NCBI GenBank assembly: GCA_039707655.1
Contig: CM077676.1
Coordinates: forward strand, 380,064,114 to 380,128,113
Origin: Elymus sibiricus
Lineage: Eukaryota; Streptophyta; Magnoliopsida; Poales; Poaceae
Direction of reading: 5' to 3'
DNA length: 64,000 nucleotides
Numbering within the stretch: position 1 is the stretch's first letter; each line of letters opens with the position of its first letter. A program made the position numbers and the translations under genes. Below are positions 1 to 12,536 of the stretch, piece by piece. Below the pieces are notes generated by a model that did not search any database, was not told the DNA's origin, and was given only the letters and a program-made list of their open reading frames with translations.

Positions 1-1004
1 AAGGACAAGCCGGAACGAACTCGTATAATAAGCAAAGCGTTCTCGAGGACACATGGGAATTTCATCTAGTCACTTTCATCATGTTTGTTTGATTCGCGTT
101 CGCTACTTTGATAATTTGATATGTGGGTGGACCGGTGCTTGGGTGCTATTCTTACTTGAACAAGCCTCCCACTTATGATTACCCCCTCTCGCAAGCATCC
201 GCAACTACGAAATAAGAATTAAGATAAATCTAACCATAGCATGAAACATATGTATCCAAATCAGCCCCTTACGGAATAGTGTATAAACTAGGGTTTAAGC
301 TTCTGTCACTCTAGCAATCCATCATCTAATTACTACTCCACACTGCCTTCCTTTAGGCCCAAAGATGGTGAAGTGTCTTGTAGTCGACGTTCACACGACA
401 CCACTAAAGGAAGCAACAACATACATGTCATCAAAATATCGAACGAATACCAAATTCACATGATTACTTATGACAAGACTTCTCCCATGTCCTAAAAAAC
501 AAAAGTAACTACTCACAAATCATATTCATGTCCAAGATCAGAGGGGTATTGAATATCATTAAGGATCTGAACATATAATCTTCCACCAAATAAACCAACT
601 AGCATCAACTACAGAGAGTAATCAACACTACTAGCAACCCACAGGTACCAATCTGAGGTTTTGAGACAAAGATTGAGTACAAGAGATGAACTAGGGTTTG
701 AGATGAGATGGTGCTGGTGAAGATGTTGATGAAGATTGGTCCTCCCACGATGAGAGGATCATTGGTGATGATGATGGCTTCGATTTCCCCCTCCCGAAGG
801 GAAGTATCCCCGGCGGAATCGCTCCGCCGGAGAGCAAAATAGCTCCTGCCCAGGTTTCGCCTCGAGATGGTGGCGCTTTGTCCCAAAAGTCTTATTCTGA
901 TTTTTTATAGGTCAAATGGCTTCATATAGCAGAAGAAGGGGGCCAGAGGCCTACCAGGGGCCCCACAAGCTCTTGGGGCTCGCCCAGGGGGTAGGGCGCG
1001 CCCC
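1..1004 (-). repeat. Element E: Athila-type LTR, left part
   Basis: This is the distal part of an LTR in minus orientation, homologous base by base to the LTRs of element F at about 46482-47450 and 55930-56900. The window starts inside it, so roughly 225 bp of its left end lie outside. It ends at 1004, where element D is inserted; the LTR resumes at 37152. The bases at 1000-1004 (gcccc) are the left copy of the TSD of D. The apparent ORF at 605-886 (minus) lies in the transcribed part of the LTR, is shared by the F LTRs, and is not supported as a gene. Confidence 0.85.
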
Positions 1005-3645
1005 TGTAACATCCCCATGTAATAGCTACAGTCATCACCCTCTGATAATGCCAAGTCACCATGTTTAACAGTGCTTGATCATCATTGCATCATATCTCAT
1101 TTCAAATTCCAATTCAAATTGATGTTCAAGTTTAAAGTAAAAATAAAAGTTGTTCAAATTTTAAAACTAAAATGTTCATTAAATAACAAATAATCCATAA
1201 CTAATTATGTTAAGAAAAACAACATCACTAAAAATCACTAGGTGACTCTATCATCAAGAAACAGTACCAAAACAGCACCCTTTAATCCATTTCATTTAAT
1301 CCAAAATTCAAATGAAATCATATTATCTCCAAACCAAGTTCCGGTAGTAGTTAATATTGCACTGTAACTATTGAGCTATGTCACATATTTTACAAAAGCA
1401 ATTCAAGGGCCTAACTATTTGCAAAACAGAAATAAATAAAGAAACCAAAAAATAAAAATAAAAAGAGTAGAAACTTACTGGCGCACTGGGCTTCGAGTGC
1501 ACAGTGCGGCCAGGCCCAGCCCACCTGCGTCGTCTCCCTCATCGGGCAGCTGTCACCCGAGCGCCGATGGTCGTGCTGTCGGCCATCCCGCGGCTCACCC
1601 GAGTGGATAAGGGCACCCCCGAGCTCCTCTCGCCCTCCCGCAAACCCTAGCCCCCTCAGAATCCCCCCTCGCTCTCTCCCTTGCTCGTATTCGAGCTCGC
1701 CCGAAAGCTCCCATCGCCGCCGCCATCGATCCCGCGCTCTCCGTCGACCCCACACCTCGCCAACATGTCGTAGAGCATCGCCGTCGTCCGCTACGCCGCC
1801 TGCACCAAGCCATTGGAGACGGGAGCCGCCGTAGCGAGCCCCACAAGCTCTTCTTCTTCCTCTGCACCGACGAACGCCGACGACGAATCCGGCTACCTCG
1901 GGCCTCCCCCGCGCCCACTTGGCTCACCTACAGGCTCCCGGTGACCTTGCGCGCGTTTCCCCTCTCTTTCCCCTCTCTCTCCGCGCTCGTAGCCGCCTCT
2001 GTCGTCGCCGTCCGAACCCAGCTCCGCCGCGTAGCTCGCCGCTGACGAGGTAGCCGTTGTCATGCTTGCCCGAGCACGGGAACATGCTCAGGGCACCCCG
2101 CTGAGGCCGCCCGTGCTGCTAGCTCTCCTCCCCGTGGCCTCTGTCGCCGTTCGCGTTGAGGCCCGAACTCCAGCATCCGCCTCGCCGCTCGCCGCCATAG
2201 TCTCCGGCCGAGCCAGTACCACCGCTGGATGCGCCACTTCACGCGCGTTCGAACGCGACCTCTCGCGCTCATTTTGGTGGCCTGTGGCCGATTTCCGGTG
2301 AGTGCCCGAGCCGCGCGATTCCGGCGACGGCGCCGACGACGCTGACGTGGCAAGGCCGGGCCCCATCTCTGGGCCACTGACGCTGGGCCCCACTGGCCTC
2401 GTTGACTGGGTTGACCAGTCAACGGTGCTGACTGGGCAGCCCAGTGACATTGACGTGCGGGCCCCAGCGCTTAATTAACACTAATTTGAAATTAAATTAA
2501 ACCGGTTAATTAAATCAGTCGCTGATAGTGTGGGCCCACCTGTTAATTAACTTAATTAATTAGATTAAACCACTGTTAATTAGCACAGCCACTGACCAGT
2601 GGGACCCACTGGTCAGGTTTGACCTGGCCCAGCCGGATTTGACCGCTGACATCATCATTTTGTCATGCTGATGTCATATACTACTGTTCTGGATAATTCG
2701 GGATTTAATTAATTAATATAATTTCAGAAAATGATTAAAACTTTGAAAAATCATATAAATTAAACCGTAACTCGAATGAAAATAATTTATATATGAAAAA
2801 TGGTCAGAAAAATATGAAGAATCCGAATATGTGATCAAAATGCTTGTCCATCACTCCTATCTAGCCGAACATGGAACTTTTTGCCTGTTCTTGATAAATG
2901 AATAGTGCATGACCCTTATAAAATAAATCCAAACAAATTCCTAAATTATCTAAAACAACTAGATAGGCATTATATCACCTCTGCATATCATTTCGGCATG
3001 GCATGCATCGCTGTTACATTGTTGCCGTGAATTTATTGTTTCTTCCCCCTCCTTCTCTCCCGATAGACACCGAGACCGCTGCCGACGCAGCTGAGTACGA
3101 CTACGCTCCAGACGAGCAGCCTTCAGACGACCAGCCCCTCTCGGCAGAGCTTCCAGGAAAGCAACCCCCCTTGACGCATGCCTATATCACCTATTCCATC
3201 TCCCTCCTGCTTGCATTAGAAAATTGCTACTGCTTTGCTTTATCCTATTCTGATGCATAGCCTGTTCTTGTAACTGTTATTGATACCTGCCTGTTATCCA
3301 AACCGCTTAGTATAGGTTGGACGGTAAACCATCTGTGGCCCCTCTTCCTATAGTTGCCCCGCTTTAGTACCTATACCCCGATCGATGTGATCGAACGGGT
3401 TGAAAACATCACATCACCGCACATTCCCCCTAAGTTGTCTGACTCTGCAGAGCTGGCATCGAGTGCCGAGGGTGATACCTCTTATCTCACTACCGATGAT
3501 GCGTCTGTAGAATAGCTATCCGGTTGTGGGATACCGAGGGTGATTCCTCATTCATCACCTCCGATAAAGCTTCTGTTGTGCAACTCCTCGAGTGGGAATC
3601 CTTCGAGGGTGATTCCTCGGATCCCTTCTCGATACTTTGGACACA
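1005..3645 (+). repeat. Element D 5' LTR, first part
   Basis: It starts TGTAACATCCCC and matches 33023-35710 of the 3' LTR. It is cut at 3645 by element C; 3641-3645 (acaca) is the left TSD of C. Three zones are visible: an AT-rich start (to about 1470), a GC-rich, exon-like island (about 1480-2460), and an AT-rich zone with TTAATTAA-like words. Near its end the motif gagggtgatncctc occurs three times at 68-69-bp spacing (3468, 3536, 3605). The short ORFs in the GC island differ between copies and are not genes. Confidence 0.88.
3468..3619 (+). repeat. Three gagggtgatncctc hairpin motifs at 68-bp spacing
   Basis: Each motif can fold as GAGG/CCTC around a 6-nt loop; the third is CGAGG/CCTCG. 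The motifs start at 3468, 3536 and 3605. The 3' LTR of D has them at 35535, 35603 and 35672, and the LTRs of C have reverse-complement versions near 4985-5145 and 23075-23240. The regular spacing suggests an old short tandem duplication in the LTR. A role as a protein-binding array is only a guess. Confidence 0.7.
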
Positions 3646-6600
3646 TGTGACACCCTTGCTCGACCGTGCACTAATCATACACGCAAATGTGCACGCTCGA
3701 GATCAGAGACTCACGGGAAGATATCACAACACAACTCTAAACTCAAATTTAAACATAAATCTTCATATTACAAACCAGGGGTCACGAGGACCCGAATACA
3801 TAAGTCATACACACAAATAATATCTGGGTACAGACATAGTTAGTCAAGTTTGCCTTAAGAAGGCTAGCACAAACAGCGACACTAATCGAAAAGGCGAAGG
3901 CCTCCTGCCAAGGGCCTCCGAACTACTCCTGGTCGGCTGGCTCAACCCAGTAGTACGTGCCTCCGGGACTCTCCTGGTAGTAAGCTCCTGCAGTGGCGTC
4001 TGGCTCCTGGACTCCGTCCTCTGATCGCATGTATCGGGTATGGGGAAAAGGGAAGCAAAGCAACCGTGAGTACTCATCCAAAGTACTCGCAAGACTTACA
4101 TCAGAACTATATTAGATATGCATCGGTATCAAAGGAATGGGGCTATATCTTTGGACTGAACTGCAGAATGCCAGAATAGAGGGGGAGAAGCCTAGCCTAT
4201 CGAAGACTAGCATCTTGAAGCAATCTTGCAGCATCAGAAGAGAGTAGAACACAGTAACATATAATAGTGGTTATATAGTAGCAGCGCCCTGAGATCCTTT
4301 CTCGACTCCCTGCGAGAAAGGGATCCCGAGAGCAGTATTAACAGTTTAATATTGAATCAGCATCAATTTGTAGTTGTAGTGGATCAGGATACAACTCCGA
4401 GCGTCCTGTTACCGTGGACACGGCTATTCGAATAGATCACTTCCCTGCAGGGGTGCACTACTGTTACCCAACATGCTCGATTACATCTGGCCGGACACAC
4501 TGGCTCGGTAATGCCCGACCTCGGGTAATCGACACGACGCAGTCCTACCTAGGCTCAGCAGAGAAGTCAACACGCCGGTCTAAATCCTAAGTGCAAAGGG
4601 GTCTTGGGCCATCGCCCTCTGCACTCCTGCACGTTGCGTGACTGGCCGGGGCCCAGGCGCAACACCGTATACATAGTGACGTAACCAGCCCACCCCAGCA
4701 ATCAGCCCGCATCTCTGAGCTGTGACGTCTGAAGAGCTTTCGGCTAATACATACGACGTAGAGGGTCCCATAACCATTATCCCACGTGGTGGTAGTGCGT
4801 ATAGGGCCAACGACCCACTCAGATCAAATACCCAAATCCGTTAGGCGTATTTAGTAGCTCTCAGAGACGATCCGGACTCCTGTCGCTCCGACTTGGTAAC
4901 ACACGACTCGCGGGTGATCTTGGAGCCGACCCGACTTTATCAACAGTAGTAAAGTCAAAATACCCGTGTGTCCAAAGTATCGAGAAGGGATCCGAGGAAT
5001 CACCCTCGAAGGAGCCCCACTCGAGGAGTTGCACGACAGAAGTTTTATCAGAGGTGATGAAAGAGGAATCACCCTCGGTATCCAACAACCGGATAGCTAT
5101 TGTACAGAGGCATCATCGGTAGTGAGATAAGAGGTATCACCCTCGGCACTCGATGCCAGCTTTGCAGAGTCGGACAACTTAGGGGGAATGTGCGGTGATG
5201 TGCTGTTTTCAGCCCGTTCGATCACATCGATAGGGGCACAGGTACTAAAGCGGGCCAACTACAGTAAGGAAAAGGGGCCACAGATGGTTTACCATCCAAC
5301 CTATACTAAGCGGTTTGGATAACAGGCAGGTATCAATAACAGTTACAAGAACAGGCTATGCATCAGAATAGGATAAAGCAAAGCAGTAGCAATTTTCTAA
5401 TGCAAGCAGGAGGGAGGAGGAATAGGTGATATAGGCATGCATCAAGGGGGGTTGCTTGCCTGGAAGCTCTGCCGACAGGGGCTGGTCGTCTGAAGGTTGG
5501 TCGTCTGGAGCGTAGTCGTACTTAGCTGCGTTGGCGGCGGTCTCGGTGTCTATCTCAGGAGAGAAGGAGGGTGAAGAAACAATAAATTCATGGCAACAAT
5601 GCACCATGACATGCCTAAATGATATGCAGAGGTGATATAATGCCTATCTAACTGCTTTAGATAATTTAGGAATTTATTTGCATTTATTTTATTAAGGTCA
5701 TGCACTATTCATTTATCAAAATCGGGCAAAAAGTTCCATGTTCAGTATGTTAGAGGGGTGTGGCAGGTATGTGGGTGGCATATTCCGATTCTTCAAATTT
5801 TTCTGATCATTTTTCATATATAAATTAATTTCATCTGAGTTACGGTTTAATTTATATGATTATTCAAAGTTTTATTGAATTTCTGGAATTTCTGGATTAA
5901 TTATATTTCGAAAATATTAAATATTAAAATGCTTAATGCACCCAGCTCTGTGTACACAGAAGTGTACCAGAGAGGCTGACCAGTGGGCCAGGTTGACTGG
6001 GTCAACGGTCCAGTCAGCGGCCAGCTCACAGAGGTTGTCATGTGGGGCCTGCTGGCTGAGTCAGCAGCTGACTCAGCCAGGCTTATCCGTCTGGAGAGTA
6101 GTCATACTCAGCTACGTCGGGGGCGGTCTCGGTGTCTATCGGGAGAGAAAGAGGGGGAAGAAACAATAAATTCACAGCAACAATGCAACAGCGATGCATG
6201 ACATGCCTAAATGATATGCAGAGGTGATATAATGCCTATCTAACTGCTTTAGATAATTTAGGAATTTATTTGGATTTATTTTATTAAGGTCATGCACTAT
6301 TCATTTATCGAAATCAGGCAAAAAGTTCCATGTTCAGTATGTTAGAGGGGTGTGGCAGGTATGTGGGTGGCATATTCGGATTCTTCATATTTTTCTGATC
6401 ATTATTAATATATAAATTATTTTCATCCGAGTTACGGTTTAATTTATATGATTTTTCAAAGTTATATTGAATTTCTGGAATTTCTGGATTAATTATATTT
6501 CAAAAATATTAAATATTAAAATGCTAAATGCACCCAGCTCTGTGTACACAGAAGTGTACCAGAGAGGCTGACCAGTGGGCCAAGTTGACTGGGTCAACGG

Positions 6601-7710
6601 TCCAGTCAGCGGCCAGCTCACAGAGGCTGTCATGTGGGGCCTGCTGGCTGAGTCAGCAGCTGACTCAGCCAGGCTTATCCACTGAAACAATGGCTGGCCC
6701 CACCTGTCATAGACAGTGGGGTTAATCCGGTTTAGTTTAATTAATTAAACATTAGTTAAGCGGTGGGACCCCATGTCAGTGACTGCACAGTTAAATTTAA
6801 TTAGTGTTTAAACTAACCCGAGTTAATTAGCGAGCGGGGCCCACCAGTCAGTCTCACACGGGCGTCATTAGCGACCCCCGTTGACTGGCCACGTCAGCAC
6901 GCCGGCGGCTAGTCGCCGGTGGCCATTTGCGCGGCGGCGCGGCTCGGGCTTCGCCGGAATTCGTGCTCCGGCCATCATTTTGCGTGCGCGAGATGGCGTT
7001 CGAAAGAGGGGAGTGAGGCGCATCGCGTGGTGCTACCGGTTGGTCTCGGGGAGGCCGTAAACGCTGGCGGTGTCGACCGCGGCGGCACCGGAGTTCGGCT
7101 AAGTGCGGGCTCGGCGCTAGAGGCTACGGGGAGAGGAGCTAGCGGCACGGGTGGCCTCAGCGGGCTGCCCTGAGCACGCTCCCGTGCTCGGGTGAGCATG
7201 ACAACGCCTACAGTGACGGCGGCGAGCTTCGCGGTGGAGGCGCGTTCGGGCGGCGATGGTAGCGGCGGCTACGGCTACGGGGAGAGGCCGGGGAGAGAGG
7301 GGATGGACGCGGCTGCTCACCGGGATCTGCAGATGTGCTCAAGTGGGCTCGGGGAGGCGCGAGGCGGCCGGATTCATCGACGAACGCCGGCGATCCAAAG
7401 GAGGAAGAAGAGCTCGGGGAGGACACTACGGTGGCTACCGACGCCAATGGCTGGCACCGAGCGGTGTGGCGGACGACGGTGGAGAGCTACGGCATCATGG
7501 CGAGGCGGGAAGACGACGGAGAGCGCGGGATCGATGGCGACGGCGGAGGGAGCTCTCGGGCGAGCTCGTGGGCGAGCGATGGAGAGGGTGAGGGGGATTT
7601 CTGGGGCGCCTAGGGTTTGTGGCAGGGTGAGAGGAGCTCGGGGTGGCCTTATCCACTCGGGGGAGACGGCGGATGCATGGCGTGTGGCGATCGGCGTTCG
7701 GGCGTGCGCG
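3646..7710 (-). repeat. Element C 3' LTR, first part
   Basis: It is the reverse complement of the family LTR, beginning TGTGACACCC at 3646. It is interrupted at 7710 by element B; 7706-7710 (gcgcg) is the left TSD of B. It contains the tandem duplication at 5503-6680 that the other LTRs of the family in this window lack. ORF-like stretches at 6919-7710 fall in the GC-rich island and shift frame between LTR copies, so they are not treated as genes. Confidence 0.87.
5503..6680. repeat. Tandem duplication (586 and 592 bp) inside the C 3' LTR
   Basis: Unit 1 is 5503-6088 and unit 2 is 6089-6680. Both begin gtctggag and end gcttatcc, and both contain the sequence starting atgcacccagctctgtgtac (5935 and 6525). 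The 5' LTR of C carries this segment once (about 23595-24186), so the duplication arose in this LTR. It accounts for the extra length of this LTR compared with its partner. The junction has almost no microhomology (one C). Confidence 0.85.
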
Positions 7711-9345
7711 TGATGTCTACTACACAACTTATTCTTGTAGACTCGTGTTGGGCCTCCAAGCACAGAGTTTTGTAGGACAGTAGCAATTTTCCCTCAAGTG
7801 GATGACCTATGGTTTATCAATCCGTGGGAGGTGTAGGTTGAAGATTGTATCTCTCAAGCAACCCTGAAACCAAATACAAGAAATCTCTTGTGTCCCCAAC
7901 ACACCCAATACAATGGTAAATTGTATAGGTGCACTAGTTCGGCGAAGAGATGGTGATAAAAGTGTAGTATGGATAGTAGATATAGGTTTTTGTAATCTGA
8001 AAATATAAAAACAGCAAAGTAGCAAGTAACAAAAGTGAGCATAAACGGTATTGCAATGCTTAGAAACAAGGCCTAGGGTTCATACTTTCACTAGTGCGAT
8101 CTCCCAACATTGTTGACATAGTTGAATCATATGTAAATCCCTCACGTGCGACAAAGAGTTCACTCCAAAGTCACAAATAGCAGAGAACAAACGAAGAAAT
8201 TGTTGTAGGGTACGAAACCACCTCAAAGTTATCCTTCCCGGTCAATCTTATGAGCCATCCCCATTAATTGTCACGAACAGCCCTAGAGTTCGTATTAGAA
8301 TAACACCTTAAGATACACATCAACCAAAACCCTAATGTCACCTAGGCACTCCAATGTCACCACGAGTACCAACGGGTTTGATTATACGATATGCATCACA
8401 CAATCTCAGATTCATCTAGTCAAACCAACACAAAGAACTTCAAAGAGTGCCCCAAAGTTTCTACCGGAAAGTCAAGACAAAAACGTGTGCCAACCCTTAT
8501 GCATAGATCCCCAAGGTCACGGAACCCGCAAGTTGATCACCAAAACATACATCAAGTGACTCAAGTGAATATCCCATTGTCGCCACAGATATCCATATGC
8601 AAGACATACATCAAGTGTTCTCAAATCCTTAAAGACTCAATTCGATAAGAAAACTACAAAGGGAAAACTCAATTCATCACAAGAAGATAGAGAGGGGAAA
8701 ACTCCATATGATTCATCTATATCAACAAAGCTCACGATACATCAAGATCGTGCCATCTCAAGAACACGAGAGAGAGAGAGATCAAACACATAGCTACTGG
8801 TACAAACCCTTAGCCCCGAGGGTGAACTACTCCCTCCTCGTCATGTAGACCGCCGGGATGATGAAGATGGCCTCCGGTGATGCCTCCCCCCTCCGGCAGG
8901 GTGCCAGAAAAGGGCTGTAGATGAGATCGTGGAGGTACAGAGGCTTGCGGTAGCGTAAAAACTCATCTAGGTTAACTTTCGGGGGTTTCTAAATATATAT
9001 GATTTTTTGGTGTTGGAATCACGCGAAACGGGGCCACGTGGGCCCCACGAGGTACCAGAGCGCGCCTGGGGGGGTGGCGCGCCCTGGTGCCTCGTGGGCA
9101 GCCAGTGGCCCCCCTCCAGTAGGTATTGGCTCCAGTATTTTTTATTTGTTCAATAAAAAATCTCCAAAAAGTTTCACTGCATTTGGAGAACTTTGATTTC
9201 TGCACAAAAAACAACACGACGGTAGTTCTGCTGAAAACAGCGTCAGTCCGGGTTAGTTCTAATCTAATCATACCAAAACCATATAGAATTGTTATAAACA
9301 TGGCATGAATACTTCATAAATTATTGATACGTTGCAGACGTATCA
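7711..9345 (-). repeat. Element B 3' LTR
   Basis: A 1635-bp LTR. Read on the minus strand it contains the GC-rich hairpin (9044-9098), a TATA-like run (about 8990-8999) roughly 45 bp downstream of it, then the transcribed part. ORF-like stretches at 7807-8069 and 8335-8648 recur in the other LTR with the same small differences and show no recognisable domain. Confidence 0.9.
9044..9098. repeat. GC-rich LTR hairpin, element B 3' LTR
   Basis: The arms are about 23 bp (9044-9066 and 9076-9098) with a 9-nt G-rich loop and only two mismatches. The same structure occurs at 14995-15053, 38531-38580, 44058-44106, 47443-47496, 49892-49945 and 59730-59780, and split by D in element E. Each LTR copy lies just upstream of the presumed TATA box. 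Confidence 0.8.
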
Positions 9346-9359
9346 GCATCCCCAAGTTT
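9346..9359 (-). other. Element B polypurine tract
   Basis: This is the purine-rich stretch directly internal to the 3' LTR, read AAACTTGGGGATGC on the minus strand. It primes plus-strand DNA synthesis in LTR elements. Related motifs recur several times inside the element. Confidence 0.75.
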
Positions 9360-12300
9360 AATTCCTGCTCGTCCTCGAGTAGGTAAATGATAAAAGAAAT
9401 AATTTATGAAGTATGAATGCTAGCATAGTGCATAAGTTTGATCAATGATAATTTCAATCACTTTTCCTAGCAACATAATAGTAACTTGTTCTCATAAAAC
9501 TCATCATGATAAAGTAGCAATTAAAAACAGAAATTTTTGATGTGGAATGCTATCTATCATAATCATCATATAATCTTTTCTTTTGTTGCATGGACATTGG
9601 ACTTGAATGATTCCAAGCAAGATAATTATTATAACAGCAATATTTATTATCATTAAACTTCTCATGAGGAAGTAACAATTCATCACAACAATGAAGTATA
9701 AGGCATAAACTTTCTTGGAAACTAACAAACTATTCTAGTCAACAATGCAATTGCAATTCATCATATTTTCAGGAAGGGTCTCATGTAGGAGCTTTTTAGC
9801 AAGTCCACATACTCAACCATCATTTAGTCTTCTATGATTGCTAACACTCACGACATATATATGGAGCAAAAGTTTCAGCCAGACACATAGAAAGATAGGG
9901 GCTTGTGATTTCGCCTCCCAACTTATTCACCTCAAGGGTGATCTCAACAATAATAACTCATGATCACTCATATCCAACTGGATATATGTGCCTAGATCTT
10001 TCCCCACCACATGATGCTTGCAAAAGAGAAAAATAAAAAGGAAGTAGAGGAGAACACTATTGACTCTTGCATAAAAAAAACAAATTCATAAAAGTAAATG
10101 CATAAAAGTAAAAGATAGGCCCTTCGCAGAGGGAAGCAGAGGTTGTCATGCGCTTTTTATTTTTGGATGCACGAGCCCTTAATGCAAAGGAACGTCACGT
10201 TATATTGCCCCTTGTGATAGCAACCTTTATTATGCAGTCCGTCACTTTTATTTCTTTACCATCACAAGTTCGTACAACGCTTATTTCCCTTACAATAAAA
10301 TATCATACATATTTTAGGAGCAATTTTTATTGCTTTTTGCACCGATGACAACTTACTTGAAGGATCTTATTCAATCCATAGGTAGATATGGTGGACACTC
10401 ATGAGAAGAAACTGGGTTTAAGGGTTTTGGATGCACAAGTAGTATCTCTACTTGGTGTGGATTTTTGGATAGCAAAGATATTGGGCAAGCACTACATGTT
10501 GGAGGATCTATAACAATATAACTTCTATGTGAATATGAACAAACATAATTCATTACGTTGTCTTCCTTGTCCAACGTCAACACTTTGACATAAAATATTT
10601 AATGGGGGCTCACAATCATAAAAGATGTCCAAGATAGTATATGTGCATGTGAATCTTCTCTTCCCTTATTAACTTTTTCATGAATTGCATCATTGACTAA
10701 TGCTATGCTTGTTAACCTCCAATAACTTTTACCACTTATACTTTTCTTTATGTAATGTCATTACTTTCCATAAGATTAGCATATGATCTCTTTCATTATT
10801 TTCATTGCAAGGGATCACACTTATCATATCCAATGATCTATATGAAAGTTTTTATTATATCCCTCTCGAATATTCATCTTGGGACCAAATTAATATCTTG
10901 TGCAAATTACCATTACTATTATTAACTCTCAAAAAGATATAAGTGAAGCATGAGAATTAATGACAAACTACTCCAAAATATATAAGCGAAGATCAATGAG
11001 TAGTGAAACAATTAAGTAGCTATGTGAGGACTCTCTCTCTCATTTAAAAAGTTTCAGATCTTGATATTTTATTCAAACAGCAAAGAAAACAAAATAAAAT
11101 GACACTCCAAGAATAACACATATCATGTGAAGAAGCAAAAACTTAGGCTCAATGGAAACTGACCGATAGTTGTTGAAGAAGAAAGGTGGGATGCCTACCG
11201 GGGCATCCCCAAGCTTAGATGCTTGAGACTTCTTGAAATATTAACTTGGGATGCCTTAGCATCCCCAAGCTTGATCTCTTGTGTCTCCTTAATTCCTCTC
11301 ATATCACGGTTTCTATAAATCTTACAAACATCATCCACACAAAACTCAACAAGAACTCGTGAGATAAGTTAGTATAAATCAACTCAAAACTTTAACATTC
11401 TATACTGTAGAAAATCACAAAAATGATAATTAAACAATGCATACTAAATGCCTCTTCATATTTAATACTCCTATCCTCAAATAGAAACATTAAACACGCA
11501 AACATATGCAAACAATGCAACTATAACAGCAATCTGCCAAAACAGAACAGTCTGCAAAGAGTGAATAAGAATCCATAATTCCCTAACTCCAAAAATTCTG
11601 AAAAATTACCACGTGACAGAGAACTCATGCATTCTTACTGTGTAAAAATTTCAGATTTTTATCATGTTCTGACTATTCAGGAATATTCTGGACATAACAG
11701 AAAACTTTCTGTTTTCAAACAGCAACACATGAACTTGCAAACTGGGCATGGTAAAGGCTATAATTGGCATTTTATTGAACTAAAAGATAAAAAACATGAT
11801 TATTGATGGCACAAAGCAAATATCAACAGAAGAGAATGATGCTCCAAGCAAAAATCATATTATGTGACGAATAAAAATATAGCTCCAAGTGAGGTTACCG
11901 ATAATGTTGAAGACGAAAGAGGGGATGCCTTCCGGGGAATCCTCAAGCTTAGTTGCTTGGGTCTTCCTTGAATTTTAACTTGGGGTGCCTTGGTAATCCC
12001 CAAGCTTAGGGTCTTGCCACTCCTTATTCTCCTCATATCGATATCTCACCCAAAACTTGAAAACTTCAATCACACAAAACTTAACGGAACTTCGTGAGAA
12101 CGGTTAGTATGATAAAGAATAAACCATCGCATAGGTACTGTTCAAGACAAGATTCACAATTGTTCCCATATAATTCCTACTGTATTCTATCATTTCAACA
12201 ATTTATATCTCATAATATAAGCTATGGAAACATTAAAACAAGCAAACTATGCATTGAAAACAGAATCTGTCAAAAACAGAACAGTCTGTAATGATCTGAG

Positions 12301-12536
12301 CAACTACCATACTTCTGGAACTCTCAAAATTCTGAAAAATTAGGACAACGTCAAAAATTTGCATATCAATACTGTGAAAAATTTCAGAATTTTTCGACGC
12401 TCCAGTAAAATCTGGGAAATTAAACACTGGAGGCAAAAGTTTCTGTTTTTGCACAGAATTGAATCAACAAGTATCCACACTATCCCAAAGGTTTTACTTG
12501 GCACTTTATTGAAAGAAAACATATAAAACATGATTA
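9360..12536 (-). other. Element B 3' internal non-coding region
   Basis: About 3.2 kb of AT-rich sequence without a credible gene. The part at about 9600-10800 is homologous to 47890-49070 of element F. The part at about 11150-12480 is homologous, reversed, to the region after the ORF of element A (about 41090-41720). It contains several copies of the polypurine-like motif with flanking inverted repeats (about 11195-11216, 11250-11272, 11925-11952, 11980-12008). Confidence 0.7.

Noticed and set aside
7374..7763. Minus-strand frame spanning the C/B boundary
   Set aside because: It crosses an insertion site and a GC-rich LTR island; no domain, and absent from the uninterrupted LTR copies.
8335..8648. 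Two overlapping frames repeated at 14301-14614
   Set aside because: They recur because they lie in the two LTRs of B; no domain and they are in the transcribed LTR on the non-coding strand.
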